The notes beneath the pieces were generated by a model that ran no database searches, was not told where the DNA came from, and worked only from the letters and a program-made list of their open reading frames with translations. From Agriotes lineatus (Eukaryota > Arthropoda > Insecta > Coleoptera > Elateridae): DNA of 64,000 nucleotides. Each line of letters opens with the position of its first letter. Position 1 is the stretch's first letter. Positions 33,345-45,037 of the stretch are shown one piece after another. The DNA lies in the NCBI GenBank assembly GCA_940337035.1, contig CALNHX010001064.1, forward strand, positions 186,001 through 250,000, read 5' to 3'. The position numbers and the translations under genes are program-made.

Positions 33345-33655
33345 ATAAAATATAGCAGTCAAAGTCAAATATAATGTGTTAAAATATCCAAGGTCTGAAT
33401 ACACATAAAACCCAATTTTCCTGGATGGTTAATCAAAATAAACCAATTACAATATGTCTTTTCAAAACCCATATCACCAAGGAATTTCCATCAAATGAAA
33501 TAGGCATAGCAAGTTGCAATCCAGTCAACAGTTGTTCAGCAAGAGCTCATACAGGTGAAATACTAGTATATGTAAAGAAAGGGCACCTGTATAAAGACAT
33601 ACTTATCATAAATAATAAATGTATGGATAACAAGAATAGAAATTATTATAAATAA
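33345..33655 (+). pseudogene. CR1/jockey-type endonuclease N-terminal fragment
   Basis: Frames give the first part of an apurinic-type endonuclease: QGLNTHKTQFSWMVNQNKPI, then FKTHITKEFPSNEIGIASCN and HTGEILVYVKKGHLYKDI. The catalytic glutamate of the SETH/ETHI motif is changed to lysine (FKTH). It could be the continuation of the ORF1-bearing element that ends at 31757, separated by the unknown insert. Confidence 0.6.
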
Positions 33656-34616
33656 ACAGAAAGATTATACAGTGTGTCCCCCGATTGACTTTGCGATAGG
33701 TGTAACAAATAAAAACACAATTAGTACATCTTTCGTCTTTTGCAGTGTAGGCCTGCTTGGTATAAAATGGATTTTTACCAAATTACAGTTCAGACGGGAT
33801 CCAGTTAGCAGATATAGCTGAAGCAGAATATAAATCATTGTAGGTAAAGTGGTCTTTCACGTAAAAATGTAACCAAAATAAAATATTTTAAATTAAAAAT
33901 TGTAACGATATGTTGAGTTCTATTACATTTGCATGAAAAAAGTGAAATTCGACTTTTTACTTTCATTGTCTTGAGCGACTTAATATAGACCTATCAAGTG
34001 AAAACGTTTATACTAACAAGCTCAATAACTTATTGTTAAACATGGTGTGTATCAATTAATAGGTAAGCCTACTCGTGTAACAATATTATCAGCTACTAAA
34101 ATTGACCTAACTACAAATGAAATTAGTATTTGACATGAAGTGCTCTCGACCTTAATCTTTGTTTTGTTTACAGAATTAAAAGGTTAGCCATATTGGAAAC
34201 CTTCGCAGGAGGCAAAATCTAGAGATCCTGTATGTAGTTTACTAAGAGTTCGGCAAACGGCTTGATTTGATATAAATTTTTGATCCAAATTAGATGTTTG
34301 ACATATGTAGAAAAGAGAGGTTATGAAAACCAATTTTGCTATCTTGCTGTTGATGGGCGCGTTTTCAGAGTATTGGTCATTCTTAAGATCTCTAGAACCG
34401 ACTATTAGGAATGTACTGCCAACCTAGTTAGAATATAGATTTGCATGTGTGAAACCATCAGTCGTAACGCATTACAAAATTTGTAAAAGAAGCACTTTTA
34501 GCACACATGCCTTGTAAGAAGTGACCCGAACCAATCAAAATGTATCCCGTTGTTTACCAAACTCAAACACCCGTATGCATAGTCGTTCTCCAGCGGCTCG
34601 CCGGCGACTCGCCGGA
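33656..34616. other. Stretch with nothing recognised
   Basis: No gene is seen. A ~30-base GC-rich hairpin, CTCCAGCGGCTC / GACTCGCCGGAG, lies at about 34589-34618 next to a MITE fragment. Confidence 0.4.
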
Positions 34617-34725
34617 GTTTCTTTATGAATAATATGTTGGTGGCACTGTACGTCAATGTCAAATTCGACGTTAGCAGGTTAGGTTTTGTGTCAGTTTCTG
34701 TAAAAACTGACGGAAAACCTAACCT
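34617..34725. repeat. Left half of the palindromic MITE (direct-repeat copy)
   Basis: TTTATGAATAATATGTTGG through GACGGAAAACCTAACCT. It is the same as 36651-36759 with about three differences and is cut at the palindrome's right arm, where the poly-T (poly-A of the minus-strand R1 element) starts. Confidence 0.8.
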
Positions 34726-36652
34726 TTTTTTTCTTGATTGAAGGCGGGGAAAATCTTCTAAAGACACCCGGATAGTCCGGGCGTGTCGGATTCAGCTAGA
34801 AAGGGGTCCCAGCCACCTACCGACTAAAAACCCTTCCTTCACTCTGCAAGTCGCTATGGAATTGTTTGTTGGACATTGCTTCATAGCGACAGCTTCCTGT
34901 ATTCTAACCAGTTTGCCCTCTTCTAACCTCCTCCTCTTTGGTTTTGATTATTTCCACCACTGCCAGCTCAATAGTTCTCAATTTCTGTTTACTCTCCGTA
35001 TGTTCTATGATGTTATCAGGAAGCAGTTTCACACCTATATATTCAGACATTTCATCTCTGATGCTTTTCCACCGTTCACAGTGGAAAATTGTGTGTTCCA
35101 CTGTATCTATTTGCCCACAATATACGCAGTTGTCGTCTTCCTTAATACACATCCTTTTAAGGTAGTAGGCAAAGCATCCGTGACCGGTCAGAAATTGCGT
35201 AAGATGGTACCCTACGTCTCCATGGGTTCTATTGACCCATGGTCTTACCCGTCTTATCAAGTGTTTTGTCCACCTGACTGTCTCAGTGTAGATATTCAGG
35301 GATCCTTCTCTTGCTGCCATCTTTTGTGCTCTGGTGTTCCTTCCTAAATTATACGACCTTTCTTGAGCCATCAGGTGAATAAGGATTACCCCCGCTACCA
35401 CTTGCACTGTGAGGGTCGATACTGTTCGATAGGCAGAGGCGATTCGTATCGCTGCTCTTCGCTGAACGCTCTCCAGCTTCTTTCTGTGTTTATTCACCTG
35501 CAAGCAGTGCTGCCATACTGGAGCACCGTATAATATAACTGAATTAGTTATGGAGCACAGCACCCTCCTTCGTGCAGGTTTCGCATCTCCCACATTTGGT
35601 AGTAGTCGGCTCAGTGCGGCTACAGCTCGCTTCGCCTTATTAGCAACTTGCTCGATGCGGTAGCCCATGTTAAGGTTTTTTCCAATAATGAGCTCTAGAT
35701 ATTTGAGGTTCTTATTGCTCCTGATCTGGTGGTGGTCAATTGTCACTTGGATATCTTTCAGTTTTCTCTTTCCAGCTAGTATCACTATTTCCGTTTTATG
35801 CGGCGCAATCCTTAGTCTTCTCCTGTTCAGCCATGCTCCGACCCTATTTGTTGACCACTCTATGTTGTCTTCAATTTCTTGTCGACTCTCTCCGAAGACC
35901 AACATGGCAAGGTCGTCCGCGTACCCTACCAATGAGACTCCTGTGGGCAGCTTGAGTTCGAAGACTCCATCGTAAGGAGGGTCCAACGATTGAGCCTTGT
36001 GGGACCCCACTAGTTACGTCTATTGTGATGGCTTGTCCTACTTCTATCTTCCTATCCGAGAGATAATTTTTAAATACGTTCACCAGATAGTTTGATATTC
36101 GTTTGCGCTGCAGTACGTCAACTATGCCCTCCCAAGGCACCGAGTTGAAGGCGTTACTGACGTCTAGAATTACCAGCACAGCGTACTTTCCTTGCCTGGC
36201 TGCTTCTTTCGCAGCGCCTATTACCCTATTTACGGCGTCTATTGTGGATCGGCCTTCCCGGAACCCGTATTGGTGGTCTGATAATCCTCCTCGATCTTCG
36301 ATTTCTTGTATTAGTCTGCTGTTTAATATATGTTCGTACAGTTTACTCAAAGTATTTAGTAAACATAGAGGTCTGTAGGTTCCGTTTCCTTATTCAATTC
36401 GTACCAGCTTATCCACTTTCCATTCCTTGGGTAATTCTCCTCGTCTCATCATCCCTCCCAGGACTTTCTGGCACAACTCGGTGTTCTCCTCCGACAGCAG
36501 CTTAGAAATCTCTGGGGGAACCCATCTGGACCCGGAGCTTTTCCCTTCTTTATCTTTTTTCCTGCCTCCTTAATTTCAGCTTTCGTGCAGATAGGGATGC
36601 TTTCAGAGGAGCTATGTCAGTCATCGTCCATCTTACTTTCTTGTGGGCGGGG
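34726..36652 (-). mobile_element. R1-clade retrotransposon, 5'-truncated
   Basis: A minus-strand insertion ending in a short poly-A (T-run 34725-34732). The left flank (34617-34725) and right flank (36651-36759) are the same ~108-bp sequence, so the element lies between long direct repeats. It begins upstream of RT with GKAPGPDGFP and lacks ORF1 and the endonuclease. Confidence 0.85.
34904..36540 (-). pseudogene. R1-clade ORF2 fragment: RT to CCHC
   Basis: RT motifs in order: GKAPGPDGFP (about 36520-36540), YRPLCLLNTLSKLYEHIL, GFREGRSTIDAV, LDVSNAFNSVPW, SGVPQGSIVGPSL, then the catalytic YADDLAMLVFGE (about 35900). The thumb and C-terminal part follow (LRIAPHKTEIVIL, LCSITNSVILYGAPVW), ending with a CCHC finger CVYCGQIDTVEHTIFHC (Cx2Cx7Hx4C) typical of R1/I-group polymerases. 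A stop at about 36380 and a frame change near 36000 break it. The last 368 codons are uninterrupted. Confidence 0.9.
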
Positions 36653-36657
36653 TTCCT

Positions 36658-36813
36658 TTATGAATAATATGTTGGTGGCACTGTACGTCAATGTCAAATT
36701 CGAGGTTAGCAGGTTAGGTTTTGTGTCAGTTTCTGTCAAAACTGACGGAAAACCTAACCTGATAACCTCGAATTTGACATAGACGTATAGTGCCACCAAT
36801 ATACTATTCATAA
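36658..36813. mobile_element. Palindromic MITE, complete copy
   Basis: A 156-bp inverted repeat TTATGAATAATATG ... CTATTCATAA centred on GTCAGTTTCTGTCAAAACTG. Its left ~100 bp is duplicated on the far side of the R1 element. It lies just before the N gap. Confidence 0.8.
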
Positions 36814-36836
36814 CATTCACTTATTAATGTAATGGC

Positions 36837-36859
36837 NNNNNNNNNNNNNNNNNNNNNNN
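36837..36859. other. Assembly gap (23 N)
   Basis: A run of 23 N, so order and distance across this point are only as good as the scaffold. Confidence 0.99.
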
Positions 36860-39800
36860 ACCTAGAAACTTTGTTACGGTATTTATTCATCAGATCGACA
36901 AAGGTCGTATTTATTGTCCAAACTTGGGTACAAACTACAGGGTTCGCCGGCTTTCCCTAGAAATCACAGATCTTAATGTGTCGGAGCAGATTTTGTTGCT
37001 CCGGTTACTCGCACTTAGCGCAGTCGGGAAGGGGTAGTTCGAAGACTCGAATGAAAAACCGACGGGGTACTTACCCTAAAGCTTGCTTAAAAGAATTGCC
37101 AAAGGACGCCACTCGTTTTGATAAATTAACAGCCCTCGTGACCCAAAACGAGAAATATCACAGGGCTCTACTAAAGATTCGCTGGGTTAGCTGCACGCTG
37201 CGAAGCGTCGTCCACTAGGTTCCCTCCAAGTCTGGCGGTAAACACCGGGTGGCTTTAATAACTTACCTTATGACCACCTCCCTAAAGGGGTTCAAAAGAA
37301 TTTACTCAAGCCCAAAGACTGTCGGGCTTTTCCAATGAAAGCACGTGTTCTAGCTTTACATTTGATTACACTCGGCTTTTTGCCACATTAGTATTGAAGA
37401 TCCACAGATTTCGGGTTTAAATCAATTAAACAAATTAAGTGTGACTATATTATTACTTAATGAATGAAAATTGACACACACAGGGCCACAAGATGGCCAT
37501 AAGAAGGTTACACCCTAACTGAAAATTGTCGGGGGTCCCAAGCAAAAGTTACCTTAATGGCTAATTACAATACACAAGTTATTTGACGAAATTAAATTCG
37601 CAGGCGCAAAGTCCCGCAGCATGCGAGGCACAATAAACATACAATTCGGTAGCACTTTCGCGACACATTAAGACAAGAAACAAAACAAAAATACAGCGGT
37701 AGATCCTACCTTTTGTAGCTAGAACACCTACTGGGTTGCTGATGATCGGTTCCTGGATAGGCCTAGTGGCAGCTTCCAGCAATACAGCTTCCAGCAGCTT
37801 GAAAGGGTTGTTGAAGGGCTTTGCCAAAAACCAAGCGGGGACTGCAGAAGGTCGAGGACTGCGAAGACGGCGTCCACAAAGACTAAGGTTGCGTCCCGCA
37901 GCGAGCGTAGAATTCCAAAGACACGACGGGCGACAGGATTTGCATAATGCAGATTGTGTCAAAAAGCACTTACGAGGCCTAATTGAAAGGTCTCCTCCAA
38001 ATGTCCAGTGTAGCAGAATGTTTTCCCCACAGCCAGGTGAGCGAAAACGGCAAACGAAATGGACACTTTGCCTCGGAGATCACCAGGTCGGTCGTAACAC
38101 ACACCAAAACTGGAATTCAGCCCACCATAACTACATCACGGACACGTTAACATGAGAACGACAATCAACCACGGAGTTTTAACAGATGACAGCTCCCCGA
38201 TTCGCGGCAACAGCCCACGAACCGGGAGCGCAAAAATCACATAGGTTTTGCTCGCTTGAGTGCTGGTTACTAATTAAAATTTCGAACGCGCGGGCTTGAA
38301 GATTTGCTCCCGCGGAAGTAAGTTTCTAACTCCGAAATTAATAATTCCAAATGTATGGTCCAACAAGGATTTATCAAACTTTATTTCCAATGGTCCCAAA
38401 GCTGGACGTAAAATGCGTGGGCTGAAAGCACAACAAAGAAGGCTTTAACGAGTGATGCAATTGCTGAATTGGCAAGAACCAGGGGAAGGCCCCAGTTTAC
38501 AACGAACATTCCACAGTTCTCGAATATCATACTGATAACGACGCGTTCTACGAATTTAGGCGTTCAACGCTTGATTGTCGAAACAAATACGCACTTTGTG
38601 CACTGAACGAAGAATGCTTGCTAAGACGAATTCTACGGATCGTGAACGCATTATTGTTTGGGCCAAAAGGAACTTAAAATGTAGCTTTAAGATCCAGGGT
38701 TGAACTTTAGACAGGGCCGTCTTCAGAAATTTATCAAGACAAAAAAAACCTATTAAAGAGACATCAACTCAACGTAATTTTGAGCAAAACGAAAGAGGTC
38801 GAAAATAATCTAACAACTTTTCGCTTTCTTCTTACAGTATCTCCTGATTTTTCAGCTTCACGGGAGGGCATGTATTGTAAGAACAAATATTCAAAATTAG
38901 TACGTTCTTGTATTTTCCGCATAACTTAAGCCAAAGTCGTAGTTCAGTGGTGGAGCCTCAAACTTTTACTCTATGCGAACCTTATTTCCGCTTAGTTAAA
39001 TATTAAAGCTTCGCAGTTTAATTTACGGCCCTCAATTCTATTCTCCGTACGCTGGTTTTATAAATTCAAGTAGAACGAGGACCCGATACCGTACCGCCGT
39101 CTGATTGTTTGTCCGGAGTTTGTTTAAGTCAACCCTCATCTTGGGGATTTATACCGCTTGCATTCTCTCTATTATGGTCCCTTTCCGGTCGTTTCCGTTC
39201 TTTTAGTAGCATTGGCTTGAGATGCCACTTGCAGCTGGAGCTAAACTAATGTAACCAGAACGTCTGAATTTCTCCAACTCAAGGTATTTGTTAGCCCATA
39301 AATTTACAGTGAAGTGTTCCGTCAAGCTATGCTTTTGTTATTTAAAGTGTAAAATATCAAACAGACACTACCGTTTTAAAGTAAATTTTTAGTCTTACCC
39401 TCAAATTTTATTGTTGACTTGTTGTTTTGCGTTGGAAGTCAAGTAAACATTGTTGTGATGTCACTGTTTGAGTGACTGTTGCTAATTTTGATACTGTAAC
39501 GTAGTTCCTTTGTGCCAAACTGAAAGTTATACTGTTTTGAAAGTAGCTATGTCAATTGTTGTCGTTTTTGTCACTTGTGTTTAGATTAAACCTTGCGTCC
39601 TTATACTTTGCTACTTCAATAGAGTTTATTGTTAATTATCTACGTTTTTTATTGGTATTTGCATGCCTTTTTGTAGAATCCAGATCTTGTACGCAAGTGT
39701 AAGGAAAGGTAGGTTCAATTCAGCTGTTTCAACCGCTACCTCAAGCTGTGCCAAGGTAGAAGTAGAAAGGTGAGGAATATACTTCCACATTCAAGAGTAC

Positions 39801-39984
39801 TTTCACCTGTGTTGTTGATTTTGTCCCGATTTAGTCCGAATGTGGTGGCGTACCATTTATTGAACATCCTTTACCTCTTTTACCGAAGTGCAGCCCTAAT
39901 TCAAAGGTCGTAAAGAACCCGCCCTCTCGACTGAGTTCTTCTAGCCGGAGCAACCTTTGTTGAAGTCGCGTTTGTGCGGTAACA
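36860..39984. other. 3.1-kb stretch with nothing recognised
   Basis: Overlapping frames of 127-139 codons exist on both strands at 37579-38155 but show only arginine/alanine-rich composition. I see no domain, splice pattern or paired termini. Confidence 0.4.
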
Positions 39985-42870
39985 TTATATCTACGTAATG
40001 AGAAAGTAACTTGTGTAGACTTGGTCTCGTTTGGCTCGAATTTTCCATTTTCTCAACCATTTTTGAAATTGTACCAATAAGCTCTGAAGACGATTAGAAG
40101 CTAACGTAGAATATTCGCTGGTGGCTAGTAATGCTATAGCATCAGCAAATGTAGCGGTGGTCGTTGACGTCGAGATATCGGCTGTGTATATTTGATATAG
40201 ACCGGGCCAAGAACACTGCCTTGAGGAACACCAGATTGTATGGGATGTCACTCTCCCTCTCTATTTTATCTGAAAATATATATCAGACAAGTATGACTGA
40301 AACACTTGAGAATACTTGTAAGAAAGTTTACAATTGATTTTATACAGAAGACCTTGATGCCAGACTTTATCAAAGGCATTAATCTAAGCTCTCCCAACAG
40401 GGGCTTTAGGTTATCAAAAAAGTATTTTCGAACAGCTTTTACAGAATCGACATGGAGTCACTTCTTTAATAGGTTTATCTGGCTTAGGAATGAGAATTGT
40501 CTGAGCTACTTTCCACTATGATGGAAAGTAGTCGGTTCTCAAAAGCACTTTTGCAAGATGTTCGGTGAGAGTTTTTGCCTTTTCCTTATAATTTTTAGTC
40601 CAATCCCTGTCGGGTTTTCTGATAGGGCGAATGCTTTATTGTGGTTGTTGTTGAAGGTTCTTTGTAGCTTTCCCTAACGAATATCCATTACCTTCAGTAG
40701 GCGAGAGATTTTCTAGATATTTTTGGATGCCCTAATTTTCTTGTTTGCTAGGAGTTCCTTCAACTTCTTAGCAACCGCATTAAACTTTGCTTTATTACGT
40801 GGCGCCCAAGTTCTCATCCAAATTTGTTTAAATTTTTTCTTTTCAAGAATTACCTTTTTAATGTAATTAGAGCAGCCTTACTATTTTTGTTGATTCCCAA
40901 GTAGCAGCCTATACAGCACATGTCAAACTCTTTACAACTAGGTCAGTCTCGTGAGCGGTTTTTAGGGGTATGTCTGTAGTTAACATATCTTCAATTAGAT
41001 ATCTGAACATTATCCAATCTGTGTTCGTACTAGCGAACATTGTATGGTTTTGTTTGCTGATTCTTTTAGAGATTAGAGTTACCATGATCGGCAAATGATC
41101 AGATGACAGATCTAGGTTTTGTTCTGCTGTCAGATGTCCTGTATGTATTCCCTAAATGACACAAACGTCTATGAGGTCAGGGACCTTGTTAATATTTGAA
41201 GGCCAACAGGTTGGCTTTCGAGTTGACAATGTGTAGTACTTATTTTTATCTAAGCATTTTACAAGCTCTCGATCTTTAGGTGTAGCTAACCTAGATCCCC
41301 ATCGTTGATGTTTGGAATTATAATCTGCTCCTGCCAGAGTTGCCGAGTTGCCGAGTGTTGAAAAGAGTTTAGTAAATTTCTCTTTTTTTATTGTGTATCT
41401 TGGGAGACAGTAGATAGCTGTAATAGTTAACTGACTTCGGCAATCCTCCACCACAACGCTAGTGGCTTATAACTGACATTTATCTCCCACGTGGTGCTTG
41501 ATAAAACTCTTTATTATTACAACATTACCCCTGGGAGCAGTTTCATCAGGATGCATAGTGTAGCAAATTAAGTAATTAAGTATTCTTAAGTAGCTCCTTT
41601 TAGTTGAGTGTGTTTCAGAGATAATGACTACATCAACATCATGGATTTTTAAGAATTTTATTAGTTCCAGGCTATGCTGCGCTAGCCCGCTTCCATTTCA
41701 GATGGCGATTTTAAAGGTGTGATCCACTATGAAATTTTTGTTAATAGCTTGTTTACAAGACTCATCATGTTTCGCACGTTTTCTGCTAATTGAAGTACTA
41801 TTTTTTCCAGTTTATCGAATTTGAACGATGACTGCTGTGTTGCCGTACCACTATTTAAATTCTGAGAGTAGGATATACCTGGACTAATCTGATACACCTT
41901 GGTTTGCGCAGACAGCAGCGTTTCGTGTGACCGTATCTCTGACAATTTTCAAATTGTGGAATAGTTCTGAATACTCGTGGTGGTTCAAATGTAACTTTTA
42001 ATTTAACAAATATTATGTTGATCAGCCTTTATTTATACAGTGCTTTTTATTGATATTAAATATTATTTTTGTATTATATTAAATAAATAAATTGAGCACA
42101 CACTACAACACACCTTAGCTTATTTGGGATTTTATTGCTTTTCCCTGTGGCTTTACTAAAAATATGATTTAATTGTTTCACATAGTAAAGGTATGTTGCT
42201 CTTTCGATGTATATTTTTATTCATCTGCAACTCATTAAAACTATTCGCCAGCTAGCAATTTGAGATTCATATCTGCAGGGTTAAGTTGCTACACTGTTGA
42301 TAAATTTAACCATTGTATGGCAAATGCTGTCTGTCTGGTAGTAGAGGTGAAAATCTTTACTACTTTGAAGCCTTGTTTTTCGATTGTTGCATTTAGGTCT
42401 ACCTTATCAATGCCGTAATGCATATTTTTATTACGACAGTATAATTTTTGTTTTCCTTTAACTGTAAAGGGTGGAATTCAACCTGTTTTTCTTTTAAAAT
42501 GGCAAAAATTTTCTGTAGCTCTGCGTCTTGAGGTATAATTTGTATGGTATTTGTTCCAAAGATTTGAGTCGTATATTTACCATTTGCAACTTCGTTGAAC
42601 ATATTCAACATAACTTTAATCTCATGCACTGCAGATATCATAAACGGTACAGCCTTGTAAGAAGGCTGAATACTCTGCGTGATCGTGGATTCCACCTTAC
42701 CATTTCCACTCAGAAGTTGAAATTTGTTGACACGGTTTACTTTTGGGGGTATACTTTGTTAACAATTTTTGTCGTGTTCTTCTGACTGCTGCTTCCGGTG
42801 AATGTCGTTTTCTTTTCTCGACTGTACAGTGTGTCATCCGTATTCTGTCTTGATTCTTTCTGGGCGATTT
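39985..42870 (-). mobile_element. Jockey-clade retrotransposon, decayed
   Basis: Minus strand, in order. A gag with a PRE_C2HC-type core at about 42340-42700 (YTTQIFGTNTIQIIP, LKEKQVEFHPLQLKE, GIDKVDLNATIEKQGFKVV) and its C-terminal coiled segment at 41727-41945. An endonuclease at about 41100-41700 (DVVIISETHSTKRSY, LTITAIYCLPRY, AGADYNSKHQRWGSR, LSSDHLPIMVTL). RT pieces at about 39990-40600 (INAFDKVWHQGLLYKI, GLYQIYTADISTST, TFADAIALLATSE). The catalytic FADD box reads FADA, so Asp to Ala, and there are many stops and deletions. It is an old, dead copy. Confidence 0.8.
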
Positions 42871-44067
42871 TTTCGGTATTTATAATATGCGTTTTTCGAT
42901 CTCCTCTTTTTCTTTGCGACGGTTATTGAGACTTCCATATTCGTATTAGTACTGTTATTAGTCATGTTTAATACTAGCTTTGAATTACAGTTGATGGCAT
43001 GATGAGATGAATAAAATTATGCAGCTTACATGCAGTATGTAGTTTTTGCACACAGCTTATAGGAATAATGATTAATAGCTATATTTGCACTTATACAGTT
43101 TAATTTCACCAGCAAGATGCCCGAGATATACTGTTTTATATCATTCGGAGTTGTAAATTTATAGTAAACAAATCTTAAATTTAAGCGATGTTGCCTGGAT
43201 CAGAAATTCTAGTGTCATTGCGTCACATTGCGAATTTGTGGGACTTCGTTTCTAATCAAAATTAAATGAAGATTGGTATTTTGCTGAGTATTCATAATAG
43301 TTCTTGATTCTTCTTTGTGGATAGTTTCGGGATAGCACCTATACGGTGGAATTAAATAGGTCCATGAATGTTTGATATGCACTGAATACCCCATGTTAGC
43401 AACTTTTTGATGCAATTTAAATGTATCTTTAGATATTTATTGGGTCAGTATCTCCAGCTTATTCTGCGTAGGAGTGGAGAAAGCAAGTGAAAACAGTTTT
43501 TTCATTTCGAGTAAGCTTTTTAAATGTAATACACACCTGTGAGCAAATGACAGACAGGAGTTTCCATTTGCGATTTTGGGCCTCTTGACTTCCTTGGCGC
43601 AGTACGCTTGGATTCTAAGATAAGCTTACTTATTTGATATTTGAGTAAAAATTTTGCAATTGAAAAATATATAAAACGTCAATTACTTTGGGGGAAAAAT
43701 AGTTTAACGAGGACGCGATTTGCGCTTCTTTGTTGTACTAGGTAGATAAAAGACGTCGAGGGAATCCCAGATAACAAAATATGTTTGGTGCTCGCATATC
43801 GTGTCTGTGTCATAGCCCAGGTTCAGAAAGTTGGAACTTTTACCGCTAGTAACTAGAAAACCAATAATGTAACGAAAAAGGCATCATAAAATAAAATTAA
43901 GGATGTTAGGTAACACACAATTTAAAAAGGGCAACTAACCTAACAATCAGTAATAACACCATCTCTTTTGAGTTGCACCGCCGGCTGTGAATGTTGATTC
44001 ACTCGTTCAATACACTTTGAATTCAAGTGATCAGAAAATATTGTATCTTGTACGAATACCTTTAAAT
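42871..44067. other. Stretch with nothing recognised
   Basis: It may include 5' UTR of the jockey-type element near 43 kb. No other feature is supported. Confidence 0.35.
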
Positions 44068-45037
44068 TAGTGATGGGCTTATTCGAATAAAAAATAACCG
44101 GTTATTGAAAATAACCTATGTAACTCGGTTTTAGTTCCAAGTATTCGGATGAAAAATAACCTCATCCTGATACGTACTACGTGCCGCTTCTCAGCGATCT
44201 GCGGGTGATCGAAATTCTGTAAATAATACGTCATTCATAACTTATATAACATTTTCTACGTATGTACTTGATTGACCCAAGTGAGGCTCGCCGCTGCTTG
44301 TTGATGTTATTAAGACATTTGAGACTCCCAGTCGACGAGTTAAATTTATGGGGCCGTTCCTATTAAAGATAAAGTTCTGCTGAGTATCAGATTTGCCGAA
44401 GCTATGTTGGTATTAATTTATACGGCCTAAATTTTTGCTTCGAAACGCAGTTGATTATGCCTAATAAGGGATAAACAAAAAGCGAAATAAGATTTTCCAA
44501 TATCGTAACAGATTTATATTTAATTTTTAATAACGGAGCAGTCGGGACAAGAAGTGGATTTCGATGTTGAAAATTTCAACTGTGCGTCCTTAGAACCGCG
44601 GAAGGCTGAACGTAGATAAATTATGGATTCTAAAATATACCGGTATGATGTGCAAGCGAAAAGGGAAGGGTGCGTACTAGAGAATTTTAGGAACTGAAAG
44701 TAGATTCAATAGATACTTTGTATTCGCATATTTATAATTTCTTTATGATTAGTATTGATATAGCTATTCTCAATGGTTTAAACTCATTAGAAATCAAATA
44801 AAAATCATTTATACAATTTTTATAATTAACGATTAACTGAGTTCCTCTGCTATCTGAAAGTTACGATGCCGATGCAGATGACGGGTGAACCGCCAACCGG
44901 CAAACCGGCTGACTTAATCGACACGAATCGAGAGCCAAAATTGATTCGAATGATTATTCAAATAATCAATCGGTTATTAATATGATTCGAATGCAAATAA
45001 TTCGGTTATGAAAATTGTTCGGTTATGCCCATCGCTA
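44068..45037. mobile_element. hAT-like non-autonomous element
   Basis: Ends TAGTGATGGGC and GCCCATCGCTA, with subterminal arrays of ATTCGAATA, CGGTTATT and AATAACC. Flanks CTTTAAAT and CTTTTTAAAT look like an 8-bp duplication with a small change. It is 970 bp and encodes no transposase. Confidence 0.7.

Noticed and set aside
34856..36378. Plus-strand frames of 91-163 codons
   Set aside because: Antisense shadows of the R1-clade polymerase on the minus strand.
37579..38155. Overlapping frames of 127 and 139 codons on opposite strands
   Set aside because: Typical mirror frames of GC-richer DNA; no conserved motif in either.
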